Origin: Clostridium sartagoforme AAU1
Lineage (GTDB): Bacteria > Bacillota > Clostridia > Clostridiales > Clostridiaceae
Direction of reading: 5' to 3'
Length of the DNA stretch: 64,000 nucleotides
Assembly: GCF_000401215.1 (NCBI RefSeq)
Contig: NZ_ASRV01000050.1
Location: forward strand, 1-64,000
Of the stretch, positions 39,400 to 48,951 are shown piece by piece; position 1 is the stretch's first letter, and the number at the start of each line of letters is the position of its first letter. The notes beneath the pieces were generated by a model. It was not told the origin of the DNA, did no database searches, and saw nothing but the letters and a program-made list of their open reading frames with translations. Both the position numbers and the translations under genes were made by a program.

Positions 39400-40605
39400 A
39401 TGAATATAACAGGAATAATAACGGAGTATAATCCTTTTCACAATGGTCATCTTTACCATTTAGATTCTGCAAAAAGAGAAACAAATTGTGATGGTATAGT
39501 TTGTATAATGAGTGGTAACTTCGTTCAAAGAGGTGAGCCAGCATTAATAGATAAATGGAAAAGAGCTGAAATGGCTATTTTAAATGGAGTTGATTTAGTT
39601 TTAGAATTACCAACTTTTTATGCTTTATCTTCTGCTGAATTTTTTGCAAGAGGTTCAGTATATATTCTTGATTCAATTAATGTAATCAATAACATTTTTT
39701 TTGGAAGTGAATGTGGAGATATCAACTTATTAACTAAAATTGCTAAAATATTAACAGATGAATCTAATGAATTAAAGTTAGAGATTAAAGAAAATCTAAA
39801 AAAAGGAATGACTTATGCTAAGGCTCGAGAACTTTCTTTAATAAAAATTTTAGAAGATGACTCTTTGAAAGAAATTTTATCAAATTCAAATAATATCTTA
39901 GGAATAGAATATATAAAGGCTTTAATTCTTTTGAATAGTTCAATTAAACCTTTAACTTTAAAAAGAGAAGGCGCTAAATATAATGATAAAGAACTAAATA
40001 GTCTCTTTTCTTCCGCTACTAGTATAAGAGAAAGTCTTAAAAACAATTTATCTTTAGATAATTTAAAAAATTATATTCCAAGTGTTTCATTAAATATGTT
40101 ATACACTTTAAAAGATAAAAACTATCCTTTTGTCTTTGAAAAAGATATGTATGAATATATTAAATATAAACTCATTACAAATTGTATAGATTTTAACAAT
40201 CTTTTTGAAATAAAAGAAGGCTTAGATAATAAATTCTTAAAAGAAATATATTACAGCACATCTTATGAAGATTTAATATTTAGAGTAAAAAGTAAAAGAT
40301 ATACTTATACCAAAATTTCTAGATTAATGTCTCAGATATTTTTATCTTTAGATAGATATTCTTTTAAAGATTTAATAAATCCAGATAATCTTTACGCTAA
40401 AGTTCTTGGATTTAATGATAATGGTCGTCTTATATTAAAGGAAATGAAGAAAAAATCAAAAATCCCCATTATAACAAAGGTTTCCAAAAACATAAATAAT
40501 CCTCTTTTAAATCTAGATATTCAAGCTACTAAAGCATATTCAATATTAAATAATAAAGTGAATCCACTAAATGATTATTTAATGTTACCTATAATAAAAA
40601 GTTAA
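39400..40605 (+). CDS. tmcAL: tRNA(Met) cytidine acetate ligase TmcAL (YlbM)
   Basis: TmcAL makes N4-acetylcytidine at the wobble base of elongator tRNA-Met from acetate and ATP. The nucleotidyltransferase start MNITGIITEYNPFHNGH holds the HxGH motif. CIMSGNFVQRGEPALIDKW and FGSECGD are also typical. The start at 39400 with AAGGAGTG is preferred to a longer frame from 39310 that would code a hydrophobic head. It is divergent to pta, which makes its acetate link of interest. About 401 residues. Confidence 0.95.
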   Translation: MNITGIITEYNPFHNGHLYHLDSAKRETNCDGIVCIMSGNFVQRGEPALIDKWKRAEMAILNGVDLVLELPTFYALSSAEFFARGSVYILDSINVINNIFFGSECGDINLLTKIAKILTDESNELKLEIKENLKKGMTYAKARELSLIKILEDDSLKEILSNSNNILGIEYIKALILLNSSIKPLTLKREGAKYNDKELNSLFSSATSIRESLKNNLSLDNLKNYIPSVSLNMLYTLKDKNYPFVFEKDMYEYIKYKLITNCIDFNNLFEIKEGLDNKFLKEIYYSTSYEDLIFRVKSKRYTYTKISRLMSQIFLSLDRYSFKDLINPDNLYAKVLGFNDNGRLILKEMKKKSKIPIITKVSKNINNPLLNLDIQATKAYSILNNKVNPLNDYLMLPIIKS

Positions 40606-40652
40606 TATTAGAAAGCCATAGGCATATAAATACTATATAGGAGGTAAATTTT

Positions 40653-41843
40653 ATGTTTAGTATTTTTATTTTATGGCTTTTAATTTTTTTTCTAGTAGCA
40701 TTACTTTTAAAACTTTTAGATATTAAGAAAAATTATCTTATTTGTTTCGCAATTACTATATTTATAATTATATTTGTAATAAATCTAGAGGTTAGTATTT
40801 CAGCTGCTATAAATGGTACAAAACTTGTTATCACAGCAATATTACCAACAATTTTTCCATTTAGTGTCATATGCAACTTATTAATCTACTATGATGGAAT
40901 AACCCTTTATTCTAAAATTCTTGGGCCTTTAATTTGTAAACCTCTAGGTCTCTCTAGAAATTGCTCTTTTCCCTTGGCTGCAAGTTTTATATGTGGTTAT
41001 CCATTAGGAGCAAAATACTCTTCTGACATTTATGAGCTTGGATATATACATAAAAGTGAATATGAAAGACTTTTAAATATAGCATCTAATGCAGGGCCAA
41101 TTTTTATTTTAGGAGCAGTTGCAACTGCTATGTTATATGATGTAAAACTCGGGTATATTTTATTAATAGCTAATTATTTTTCTATAATTATTGTAGGTTT
41201 TTTAACAAGAAGAAATTTAAAATTTAAAGTTTCTTATTCAAATTTAAATAATACTTATAAAGAACTTCCCTTTGGTATTAATCTAAAAAATTCCATTGAA
41301 AATGCAGTTGCTACAACTATAAATGTAGGAGCTTTTGTTATAATATTTTCAGTACTAATAAGTATAATAAAAAGCAACACTTATATAAGCATTGCTTTTA
41401 AATATTTAGAAGACTTAATTAACTTGCCTGTTGGAACGTTATATAATCTTTTTTTAGGAAGTATTGAATTTACAAATGGATGTAAATTAATCTCTAATTC
41501 TAATATATCTATGAATTTAAAATTAAGCATGATGAGCTTTATTTTATCATTTTCAAGCTTATCTGTTATAGCTCAAGTAAGCTCTATAGTAAGTAAAAGT
41601 AGTCCTAATATGAAGAAATATATATTTTATAAGTTTATACAAGGATTACTAAGTTTTATAATAACTTTTATTTCAAGTAATATACTTTTAACCTCAGTTC
41701 CAACTTCAAATATTATTACAAATGAAAATTATAATATTTATACACTTTATAAATATTTTATTCCTATACTATTGTTTTTTCTATTAACACTATTAATATC
41801 TATAACTCTAAAAAGTTTTAAGAAGAAATTACATTCCTCTTAA
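40653..41843 (+). CDS. ylbJ: YlbJ-like sporulation integral membrane protein
   Basis: The 396-residue protein has eight or more hydrophobic segments. It carries the conserved central part LPTIFPFSVICNLLIYYDG, GYPLGAKYSSDIYE and ASNAGPIFILGAVATAML of the YlbJ/nucleoside-recognition (Gate) domain family. In Bacillus ylbJ is a sigma-E gene needed for spore heat resistance. It follows tmcAL (ylbM) with GGAGGT before the ATG; the ylbJ-ylbM link is usual. The 3' end overlaps the convergent coiled-coil gene by 15 bases. Confidence 0.88.
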   Translation: MFSIFILWLLIFFLVALLLKLLDIKKNYLICFAITIFIIIFVINLEVSISAAINGTKLVITAILPTIFPFSVICNLLIYYDGITLYSKILGPLICKPLGLSRNCSFPLAASFICGYPLGAKYSSDIYELGYIHKSEYERLLNIASNAGPIFILGAVATAMLYDVKLGYILLIANYFSIIIVGFLTRRNLKFKVSYSNLNNTYKELPFGINLKNSIENAVATTINVGAFVIIFSVLISIIKSNTYISIAFKYLEDLINLPVGTLYNLFLGSIEFTNGCKLISNSNISMNLKLSMMSFILSFSSLSVIAQVSSIVSKSSPNMKKYIFYKFIQGLLSFIITFISSNILLTSVPTSNIITNENYNIYTLYKYFIPILLFFLLTLLISITLKSFKKKLHSS

Positions 41844-42365
41844 CTCTGAAATATTTTCCTTTATTTTTGACCCTGTGCTACTTAGTTTTTCATCTATCTC
41901 TTTTGCTGCTATTTCAAAGGATTTTTGCATATTTTCAATTAGAATATTTCTTTTTTCTTCAATTTCTCGATCTAATTGAGATAAAATTTCTGTTGAATAC
42001 TCTCTAGATCCAATTCTAATTGCCTTAGCATCTCTTTGTGCTAGGGCAATTATTTCATTAGCTCTTATTTTAGCTTCCTTCACTACATCATGATTTTCAA
42101 CTTTTTGTTTCATCATTTCTAAAATTTCACTTTTAGTTGATTCATACTCTTTTTGAGCATCTCCAAGTATTCTATCTTTTTCAGTCATTACCCATTGTGC
42201 TTTTTTTAATTGATCTGGAAGATAATTTATTACTTGATCTATTACTTCTAAAAATTCCTTTTTATCTACTACACTTTTACCTGTTATAGGTACCTTAGGT
42301 GCTGTTTCTATAAGTTCTTCCAAATACTCCAAAAGTTCTATTATATTAACTTCTGTCTTCTCCAT
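41829..42365 (-). CDS. Coiled-coil protein next to coaD (ATP synthase b-like)
   Basis: About 178 residues from MEKTEVNIIELLEYLEELIE. The middle is a long helix rich in Lys, Glu and Ala (KAQWVMTEKDRILGDAQKE, KAIRIGSREYSTEILSQ), similar to F-ATPase subunit b or DivIVA-like helices. Clostridial genomes usually carry such a gene beside coaD, but its role is not established. The start at 42365 has GGGGAAAAGG upstream. It overlaps the end of the ylbJ-like gene on the other strand. Confidence 0.8.
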   Translation of the reverse strand: MEKTEVNIIELLEYLEELIETAPKVPITGKSVVDKKEFLEVIDQVINYLPDQLKKAQWVMTEKDRILGDAQKEYESTKSEILEMMKQKVENHDVVKEAKIRANEIIALAQRDAKAIRIGSREYSTEILSQLDREIEEKRNILIENMQKSFEIAAKEIDEKLSSTGSKIKENISELRGM

Positions 42366-42390
42366 ACCTTTTCCCCCTCGATAAAACAAT

Positions 42391-42864
42391 TTAAAACTTA
42401 TCTATAATTTCTGATATTAATTCGTTAGGTACAAGCCCTTCAATATTTCCACCAAATTTAGCAACTTGCTTTACTGAAGATGAACTCACATAAGAATACG
42501 CTGAGGAAGTCATCATAAAAACCGTCTCTATATCTGGATTTAATTTCGAATTCATAAGTGCCATTTGAAATTCATATTCAAAATCTGATATTGTTCTAAG
42601 ACCCTTTAATATAACCTTTGAATTATGTATCTTTGCAAAATCCACTAATAATCCTTCAAAACTTAATACTTCTACGTTTTTTAAATTCTTAGTAACTTTT
42701 TTAATTAACTCAACTCTCTCTTCAATATTAAATAAACACTTTTTATCTACATTTACTAATACTGCAACTATAAGTTTATCATAAATCTTAGAACCTCTAG
42801 TTATAATATCTAAATGTCCTTTAGTAATAGGATCGAAACTCCCTGGATATACTGCTATATTCAT
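42391..42864 (-). CDS. coaD: Phosphopantetheine adenylyltransferase
   Basis: CoaD catalyses the fourth step of coenzyme A synthesis. [21 protein letters not shown] holds the T/HxGH motif, and [19 protein letters not shown] is the family C-terminal signature. About 157 residues, normal. The start at 42864 follows AAAAGGTGAT. It lies ten bases after rsmD, the widespread rsmD-coaD pair. Confidence 0.98.
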   Translation of the reverse strand: MNIAVYPGSFDPITKGHLDIITRGSKIYDKLIVAVLVNVDKKCLFNIEERVELIKKVTKNLKNVEVLSFEGLLVDFAKIHNSKVILKGLRTISDFEYEFQMALMNSKLNPDIETVFMMTSSAYSYVSSSSVKQVAKFGGNIEGLVPNELISEIIDKF

Positions 42865-42881
42865 ATCTATCACCTTTTTAT

Positions 42882-43436
42882 TTACTCCTCATATTTATAA
42901 AAACATACTGTTGTATTTCCATATTTTCTACTTTGTAATAATTTTATATCTTTATATCCTTCGTATATTTCCTCTATAGAATCTATTTTTGTAACTATTA
43001 TTCCATTTTCCTTCAGCATATTATTTTCTTTTACTATTTTGATTGCTTCTGGAATCATTTCCTTACAATAAGGTGGATCTATAAATATAATATCAAAAGT
43101 TATTCCTTTATTGCTTAACATCTTTAAAGCATCATATGAATCCATATTTAATGGAACACAGAAATCTTCAAACTTTAAACTCTTAACATTTTGCTTTAAC
43201 AAAGGAAATGTAGTATTACTTTTGTCAATTAAATAAACTTCCTTTGCCCCTCTGCTTGCTGCTTCTAAACCAAGACTTCCTGTTCCTGCAAACACATCTA
43301 TAGCCACAGCATCCGGTATGTATCCTTGAATTATACTAAACATAGCTTCTTTTACTCTGTCTAAAGTTGGTCTAGTTTCCATGGTAGCTGGAGGTATTAA
43401 TTTTTTCCCTCTTGCTTTACCTGCTATTATTCTCAT
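42882..43436 (-). CDS. rsmD: 16S rRNA (guanine-966-N2)-methyltransferase RsmD
   Basis: RsmD methylates G966 of 16S r[51 protein letters not shown] and IIFIDPPY (the catalytic DPPY) are all present in 184 residues. GGAGGAAAC precedes the ATG. It lies between recG and coaD. Confidence 0.98.
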   Translation of the reverse strand: MRIIAGKARGKKLIPPATMETRPTLDRVKEAMFSIIQGYIPDAVAIDVFAGTGSLGLEAASRGAKEVYLIDKSNTTFPLLKQNVKSLKFEDFCVPLNMDSYDALKMLSNKGITFDIIFIDPPYCKEMIPEAIKIVKENNMLKENGIIVTKIDSIEEIYEGYKDIKLLQSRKYGNTTVCFYKYEE

Positions 43437-43500
43437 TTAGTTTCCTCCTTAGGTACTATCATTTCAATTTTATCACAATATTTATTCATATACAATTTTT

Positions 43501-45531
43501 TTAATTAAAACAAATATATCGACTATATCTTTCAATAGAGTTTGATATTTCTCTACACAATTTTACATGTTCTATTTCATTAGAACTAATTAAATTATTA
43601 GCTTCATATCTTGCACATTTTAATATATCTATATCTTCATATATATCTGCAAGAACAAGCCCTATATCTCCACTTTGTCTTATACCAAACATCTCACCTG
43701 CTCCTCTGAGCTTTAAATCTTGCTCAGATATATAAAATCCATCTGTTGATTCTACCATTATTTCCATTCTTTTTTTTGTTTTTTGATTTTTTGCATTTCC
43801 AATAAGAATACAATAAGATTCATACTCTCCTCTTCCTACCCTTCCTCTTAGCTGATGAAGCTGTGCTAAACCAAATCTCTCCGAATTTTCTATTATCATC
43901 ATTGAAGCATTTGGTACATTTACTCCAACTTCAATTACAGTAGTTGAGATAATAACTTTAATTTTATCTTCCTTAAACAAATTTATAAGTTCGTCTTTTT
44001 CTTTTGGCTTCATTTTGCCATGTAATATTTCTATACTTACATTTTTAAATACATCGTCTTTTAATTCTTCATAAAGTTTTTCAACTGAATTCAATTCCAT
44101 TTTTTCATTTTCTTCAATTAATGGACAAACTATATAAACTTGCCTTCCTTTTCTTATTTCATCTAAGGCTAGTTTATAAGCTAACATTCTATCATTTTCA
44201 GAATAGAATTTTGTAGCTATCTTTTTTCTTCCTGGAGGTAGCTTATCAATAATTGAAACATCTAAGTCTGAGTACATATATAAAGCTAAAGTTCTAGGGA
44301 TAGGGGTTGCTGTCATAACTAAAACATCTGGTCGTCTTCCTTTGTTTATAAGTTTATTTCTTTGCTCAACGCCAAATCTATGTTGCTCATCTGTAATAAC
44401 AAGGCCTAAATTAGTAAAATCTACATCCTCTTGTATTAATGCATGTGTTCCTATTACTATAATCGGTTCGCCTGTGGAAATTCTCTCTTTTATTCGTTTC
44501 TTTTCTTTTAAGCTAGTACTCCCAGTTAATAATTCAACTTCTACATCAAAAGCTTCTAATATTTTCAAAGTTTCTTTATAATGTTGATTTGCAAGTATTT
44601 CTGTTGGAGCCATTAGAGATGCTTGAAATCCATTTTTTATAACATTAAACATTGCTATTATTGCAACTATAGTTTTACCACTACCAACATCACCTTGAAC
44701 AAGTCTATTCATTGGATAATTACTTTTTTGATTCCTTAATATTTCTCTAACAACTTTAGTCTGTGCCTCTGTTAACTTAAATGGTAATGCTTCTTTTAAA
44801 TTCGTCAATTGCTTATGCCAATAAAATGAAATCCCATTTTTGTTTCTAAGATTATTTTTTAGTAATAAAAGTTTCATTGAATATGTAAATAGCTCTTGAA
44901 ACTTTAATCTTACTAGTGCTTTATCTAATTCATTTTTATCTTTTGGAAAATGAATTTCTCTTATTGCTCTATCCAATCCTATCATATTATACTTTTCTAG
45001 CATTATTTCTGGTAAATTATCTGTTATAACTATCTCATCTAATATTTGATTTATAAGCTTAGTAATTATTTTATCACTTAAATCACCTTTCAAAGGATAT
45101 TTAGGTATTATTTCACTTTTCTTCGCGTCTCTACATCCGATAATAGGGTTTATAACTTCTAATAAGTTACCTACTTTTTTAAATTTCCCAACTAACTCAT
45201 AAGATTCATTTAATCTATAAGAATTTTTTATATATCTTTGATTGAACCATTTTCCAACAACAATGTGTCCTTTATAATCAAACTTTATTGTTGTTATAAT
45301 TTTCCCTGTTTTGGTTTTTATATCTCTATCATACCCTATTACTCTACAGCTTAAAATTTGTTTTTCTTCACCATCTATTTCATTAAAATCTATATCACTT
45401 CTTATAAATTCATAATCTCTTGGGAAATATAGCAGTAAATCATATATAGTAAAAATTCCGCATCTATTAAGCTTTTCACTAAGCTTTGGTCCTACTCCTT
45501 TTAGAGTAGATATTTCCATGGATATATTCAT
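43501..45531 (-). CDS. recG: ATP-dependent DNA helicase RecG
   Basis: RecG remodels stalled replication forks and Holliday junctions. The wedge domain lies in the first ~200 residues, then helicase motif I VQGDVGSGKTIVA, DEQHRFG (DEQH box), ATPIPRTLA, TVIEVGVNVPNA and QLRGRVGRG. The 676-residue length is normal. GAGGGTGA precedes the ATG at 45531. It follows fakA after a hairpin. Confidence 0.98.
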   Translation of the reverse strand: MNISMEISTLKGVGPKLSEKLNRCGIFTIYDLLLYFPRDYEFIRSDIDFNEIDGEEKQILSCRVIGYDRDIKTKTGKIITTIKFDYKGHIVVGKWFNQRYIKNSYRLNESYELVGKFKKVGNLLEVINPIIGCRDAKKSEIIPKYPLKGDLSDKIITKLINQILDEIVITDNLPEIMLEKYNMIGLDRAIREIHFPKDKNELDKALVRLKFQELFTYSMKLLLLKNNLRNKNGISFYWHKQLTNLKEALPFKLTEAQTKVVREILRNQKSNYPMNRLVQGDVGSGKTIVAIIAMFNVIKNGFQASLMAPTEILANQHYKETLKILEAFDVEVELLTGSTSLKEKKRIKERISTGEPIIVIGTHALIQEDVDFTNLGLVITDEQHRFGVEQRNKLINKGRRPDVLVMTATPIPRTLALYMYSDLDVSIIDKLPPGRKKIATKFYSENDRMLAYKLALDEIRKGRQVYIVCPLIEENEKMELNSVEKLYEELKDDVFKNVSIEILHGKMKPKEKDELINLFKEDKIKVIISTTVIEVGVNVPNASMMIIENSERFGLAQLHQLRGRVGRGEYESYCILIGNAKNQKTKKRMEIMVESTDGFYISEQDLKLRGAGEMFGIRQSGDIGLVLADIYEDIDILKCARYEANNLISSNEIEHVKLCREISNSIERYSRYICFN

Positions 45532-45567
45532 TTGCTCACCCTCAAAATTTTAATTCACTAAATATTA

Positions 45568-45616
45568 AAGCACAAGTTTCTACTTATGTAAATAAAGTAA
45601 AAACTTGCGCTTTTTT
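45568..45616. terminator. Long hairpin between fakA and recG
   Basis: AAGCACAAGTTT/AAACTTGCGCTT forms a ~12-bp stem with one G-U pair and a ~20-base loop. On the plus strand TTTTTTATTA follows, so it would stop plus-strand transcription well; on the minus strand (fakA to recG) only AATATTTAG follows, suggesting partial termination. Confidence 0.6.
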
Positions 45617-45617
45617 A

Positions 45618-47288
45618 TTATTCTACTGATACTAAGAAATAATAAAGAGGCTGTGCTCCTTTATAGCATTGAACATCTAACTCTTCATACTTTTCTTCTA
45701 TTTTCTCTGCAAATTCTTCTGCTTCTTCTTCTGTTACATCTTCACCATAGAAAATTGTTATAAGTTCACTGTCTTCGTCAATCATATCAGAAAGTATTTC
45801 TTCTGTAATATCAAAATAAGATTCTCCAACTCTCTTTATTTTACCTTCAATCAAACCAAGAATATTTCCTTCTTTTATTTCTATTCCATCCATTTCTGTA
45901 TCTCTTACTGCATAAGTTACAGAACCTGTCTTAACCATTTCTCTTGCTTCTTTAAGATTTTCTACATTTTCATCAACTTCTAGTTCTGGATTAAACATTG
46001 TAACACATGTTATTCCTTGAGGTATTGTAGTTGTTGGTATTACCCTGACATCTTTATCTGCAATTTCAGCTGCTTGATTTGCTGACATTATTATATTTTT
46101 ATTATTTGGTAAAACAAAAATATGTTCAGCATTTAATTTAGATACACATTCCATTATATCTTGAGTTGAAGGGTTCATTGTTTGGCCACCTTCTATAACA
46201 TAGTCAACACCTAAATCCTTGAATATATTAGTTATACCTTCACCCATTGCAACTGCCACAAATGCATATTTCTTCTTTTCCTGTTCTAACTCTTCAACTG
46301 CTGCTTCACCTTCAAAGTGAGCTGAATCATCTATGTTAGCTTCTTTATATTCTTCTTTGCTTAAAAGTACTTCCCTATGCTCTTCTCTCATATTATCTAT
46401 TTTTATTTTTGATAATTCTCCTAATTTAACAGCCTTTGCTAAAACAGCTCCTGGGTCATTTGTATGAATATGTACCTTTATAACATCTTCATATCCAACT
46501 ACAACTTGTGAGTCTCCCATAGGAGTTATATCATCTCTAAATTTTTCAGCTTTACTAGCATCTGCTAAAATTATAAATTCAGTACAATAACCAAATTTAA
46601 TATCTATATCTTCTGTACCTTGAGCACCTTGCATTTTAGCAGTTGCTGGTTTAATATCCCTTATTTCAGCCTTAATATCATCTCTTAAGGCATCATACAT
46701 TCCTTTAAGAATAATATATAGTCCCATTCCACCTGAATCTACAACCTTAGCTTTCTTTAATGCTGGTAATAAATCTGGTGTTTTATCTAACATTATTTTA
46801 GCTTCTGTTACTATAACGTCCATAATATCTACTATATCTTTTACATCTGTATCTATCGCTGCATCAGCTGCAGCTCTTATAACAGAAAGTATAGTGCCTT
46901 CTGTTGGTCTCATAACAGCCTTATATGCGGCATTACTACCTTCCTTAAAAGCTATAGCAAGTTCTATAGCGTCTACTTCATTTTTTCCTTCTAGGCCCTT
47001 AGAAATACCTCTTAATATTTGAGAAAGAATTACTCCTGAGTTTCCTCTTGCTCCCATTAAAGCCCCTTTAGCAAGCTTTTTTGAAGTTTCAGCAATTGAC
47101 ATAGAATTTAATCCTTCTATCTCTTTAACTGCAGCCTTAAAAGTAGCTGACATATTGGTTCCTGTATCTCCATCTGGAACAGGGAATACATTTAAAGCAT
47201 TAACGTATTCGCTTTCTTCTAACAATCTGTTGCTAGCATTAACAACCATGTTATAAAAATCATGGCCATTTATTTTCTGATATTTCAT
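45618..47288 (-). CDS. fakA: Fatty acid kinase subunit FakA (DAK2/YloV)
   Basis: FakA with a FakB partner phosphorylates exogenous fatty acids. The N-terminal DhaL-type domain has NALNVFPVPDGDTGTNMS and GARGNSGVILSQILRG; the EDD-type C-terminal region follows, ending with an acidic GEDVTEEEAEEF stretch. The 556-residue length is normal. AGGAGGTAAA precedes the ATG. It follows the Asp23-family gene, the usual yloU-yloV pair. Confidence 0.96.
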   Translation of the reverse strand: MKYQKINGHDFYNMVVNASNRLLEESEYVNALNVFPVPDGDTGTNMSATFKAAVKEIEGLNSMSIAETSKKLAKGALMGARGNSGVILSQILRGISKGLEGKNEVDAIELAIAFKEGSNAAYKAVMRPTEGTILSVIRAAADAAIDTDVKDIVDIMDVIVTEAKIMLDKTPDLLPALKKAKVVDSGGMGLYIILKGMYDALRDDIKAEIRDIKPATAKMQGAQGTEDIDIKFGYCTEFIILADASKAEKFRDDITPMGDSQVVVGYEDVIKVHIHTNDPGAVLAKAVKLGELSKIKIDNMREEHREVLLSKEEYKEANIDDSAHFEGEAAVEELEQEKKKYAFVAVAMGEGITNIFKDLGVDYVIEGGQTMNPSTQDIMECVSKLNAEHIFVLPNNKNIIMSANQAAEIADKDVRVIPTTTIPQGITCVTMFNPELEVDENVENLKEAREMVKTGSVTYAVRDTEMDGIEIKEGNILGLIEGKIKRVGESYFDITEEILSDMIDEDSELITIFYGEDVTEEEAEEFAEKIEEKYEELDVQCYKGAQPLYYFLVSVE

Positions 47289-47299
47289 CTTTTTACCTC

Positions 47300-47647
47300 C
47301 TAGACTCTAACTGCTTGAACATTTACTGTAACAGATGAAACTTTTAATCCAGTAAAGTTTTCCACGCTATAACGTACCTTTTGTATTATGTTATTAGCTA
47401 TTACAGAAATCTTTGTTCCATATTCAACCATAACATATAATTCTATAACTAATTTATCTTCATTAAATTTCAGCTTAACACCCTTGCTTAAATTTTCTAT
47501 TCTCATTAATTCCCATAATCCCTCAGTTGCATTCTTAGAAACCATACCAACTACTCCATAGCACTCCATAGTTGAAAGTCCAACTATTTTTGCAAGCACT
47601 TCGTCTGAATAATGTATATTTCCAAGTTCATTTGAATATCCTACCAT
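47300..47647 (-). CDS. Asp23/Gls24 family envelope stress protein (YloU)
   Basis: The 115-residue protein has the Asp23 signature: GNIHYSDEVLAKIVGLSTME, CYGVVGM, VYVMVEYGTKI-type strand (LYVMVEYGTKISVIANNI) and VTVNVQAVRV at the end. Asp23 proteins sit at the inner face of the membrane, and this one is paired with fakA. GGAGGA precedes the ATG. It is divergent to rpmB. Confidence 0.93.
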   Translation of the reverse strand: MVGYSNELGNIHYSDEVLAKIVGLSTMECYGVVGMVSKNATEGLWELMRIENLSKGVKLKFNEDKLVIELYVMVEYGTKISVIANNIIQKVRYSVENFTGLKVSSVTVNVQAVRV

Positions 47648-47801
47648 ATAGAATCCTCCTTATAAATATCCTTATACTATATTTTATATTACTTATATTT
47701 ATTATTCAAGTAAATCTTACATAGCTTATTATATGAAGATAACATTATATATATAAATATTTTTTAATTTAAAAGTTTTTTCATTTTTTTCTCATTTTCT
47801 A

Positions 47802-47830
47802 TTGCTTTTCTAAGGCTTACTATGTTAAAA
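47802..47830 (+). promoter_or_regulatory. Promoter of rpmB
   Basis: TTGCTT (47802-47807), 17 bases, then TTAAAA (47825-47830), about 55 bases before the rpmB start. The -10 is non-standard, but its position fits. Confidence 0.45.
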
Positions 47831-47885
47831 TTTAATCTGTCCTATTGAAGAGAAATTATCTTCACAAATAAGGAGGTGTTTTCAA

Positions 47886-48077
47886 GTGGCAAGAAGATGC
47901 GAAGTTTGTAATAAAGGGGTTGTATCTGGAACTCAATACTCCCACTCACATCGTCAATCAAAGAGAACTTGGGCTCCTAACATAAAGAGAGTAAAGGCTT
48001 TAGTTAACGGAACACCAAAAACAGTTCATGTATGTACAAGATGCCTTAGATCTGGTAAGGTTCAAAGAGCAATATAA
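47886..48077 (+). CDS. rpmB: 50S ribosomal protein L28
   Basis: The 63-residue protein starts with GTG after AAGGAGGTG (spacing 7): MARRCEVCNKGVVSGTQYSH, then CTRCLRSGKV, giving the two C-x2-C pairs of the zinc form. It is a single-gene plus-strand unit between the asp23 gene and spoVM, ending at a strong terminator. Confidence 0.98.
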   Translation: MARRCEVCNKGVVSGTQYSHSHRQSKRTWAPNIKRVKALVNGTPKTVHVCTRCLRSGKVQRAI

Positions 48078-48087
48078 GTTCAAATAG

Positions 48088-48122
48088 AAAATGCAATTGG
48101 TTTTAACAATTGCATTTTTTAT
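48088..48122 (+). terminator. Terminator of rpmB
   Basis: AAATGCAATTG/CAATTGCATTT (11 bp, loop of eight) followed by TTTATTTT. Nothing else is coded between it and spoVM. Confidence 0.9.
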
Positions 48123-48162
48123 TTTATATTTAATTATTTTGTCATACATTTTTCATATGTAG

Positions 48163-48234
48163 TTATCTTTTCCTTTTAAAAAATCTAATAAAATTTGAAA
48201 TAAATCTTGGTAATTTTATAGCTATTATCTTCAT
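48163..48234 (-). CDS. spoVM: Stage V sporulation protein M (SpoVM), 23 aa
   Basis: A 23-codon frame with GGAGGGAGA before the ATG encodes MKIIAIKLPRFISNFIRF followed by a basic FKRKR tail. SpoVM of Bacillus (26 residues) begins MKFYTIKLPKFLGG. The shared MK-x3-IKLP-K/R-F core with the key Pro9 and the amphipathic helix identify it. SpoVM recognises the curved forespore membrane and anchors SpoIVA. Its place between thiN and rpmB is the same as in Bacillus. A hairpin and a sigma-E-like -10 (CATACAAT, complement of 48276-48283) lie just upstream. Confidence 0.85.
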   Translation of the reverse strand: MKIIAIKLPRFISNFIRFFKRKR

Positions 48235-48253
48235 AAATTCTCCCTCCATAAAA

Positions 48254-48305
48254 AATCACTCATCTCTTTATATACATTGTATGCAAATAAACAAAATGAG
48301 TGATT
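48254..48305 (-). terminator. Hairpin between thiN and spoVM, with a sigma-E-like -10 in its loop
   Basis: AATCACTCAT/ATGAGTGATT (10 bp, loop of 32) followed by TTTTTATGG on the minus strand ends the thiN transcript. CATACAAT in its loop matches the sigma-E -10 element, though no clear -35 is seen, so spoVM could be started from inside the terminator loop. Confidence 0.6.
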
Positions 48306-48314
48306 ATTTTTTAT

Positions 48315-48950
48315 TTAATCTTTAGAATAAATAACCATTATAATTCCACTATCAAAAGTTATTTTTATGTTTTTTCCTACAAATTCATTAGAAGTAGTTA
48401 AACCATCACCCAAAGATAGATCATAATTTAATAAATCATATTTAGAATTTTTTATAGTAAAATTTTTTACTATTTCACAATATGCATGAAAAGATATAAT
48501 ATCCCCTTTATTTCCTCTTAATATCATACTTTTATCACATAAAAAAATTCTATTATTATCATCTACTATTTCAACATGAATAGATTTCTTTAGTCCTTTT
48601 AACATAAGTCCAATATTACTTAATGAATGATCATATCTAGTTCCAGTTGCTCCTAAAAGTATTATTTCTGTTGCTCCTTCTTCAAGAGCTAAGTTAAATG
48701 CAATTTCTGTATCTGTAAAATCCTTTTCCTTTTTGTATTTTATTTTTTTACAGCCATTGGCTTCCATACAAGCTATTATCTTATTATCCGCCGAATCAAA
48801 ATCACCCAGTATGTATTTTGGAGATATATTATATTGGTATAGTACCTCACAACCTTTATCCGCACCTATTATAATATCTGCTTTTTTATATGATTCTAAC
48901 AACAGATGCTTAGATGGTGCTTTTCCTCCTGATACTATTAAAGCCTTCAT
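48315..48950 (-). CDS. thiN: Thiamine diphosphokinase
   Basis: ThiN converts thiamine to thiamine diphosphate with ATP. MKALIVSGGKAPSKH, IGADKGCEVLYQ, ILGDFDSAD, KKEKDFTDTEIA and LGATGTRYDHSL are the family motifs; 211 residues is normal. GAGGAAAA precedes the ATG; rpe ends two bases upstream. This rsgA-rpe-thiN-spoVM order is conserved in Firmicutes. Confidence 0.97.
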   Translation of the reverse strand: MKALIVSGGKAPSKHLLLESYKKADIIIGADKGCEVLYQYNISPKYILGDFDSADNKIIACMEANGCKKIKYKKEKDFTDTEIAFNLALEEGATEIILLGATGTRYDHSLSNIGLMLKGLKKSIHVEIVDDNNRIFLCDKSMILRGNKGDIISFHAYCEIVKNFTIKNSKYDLLNYDLSLGDGLTTSNEFVGKNIKITFDSGIIMVIYSKD

Positions 48951-48951
48951 T

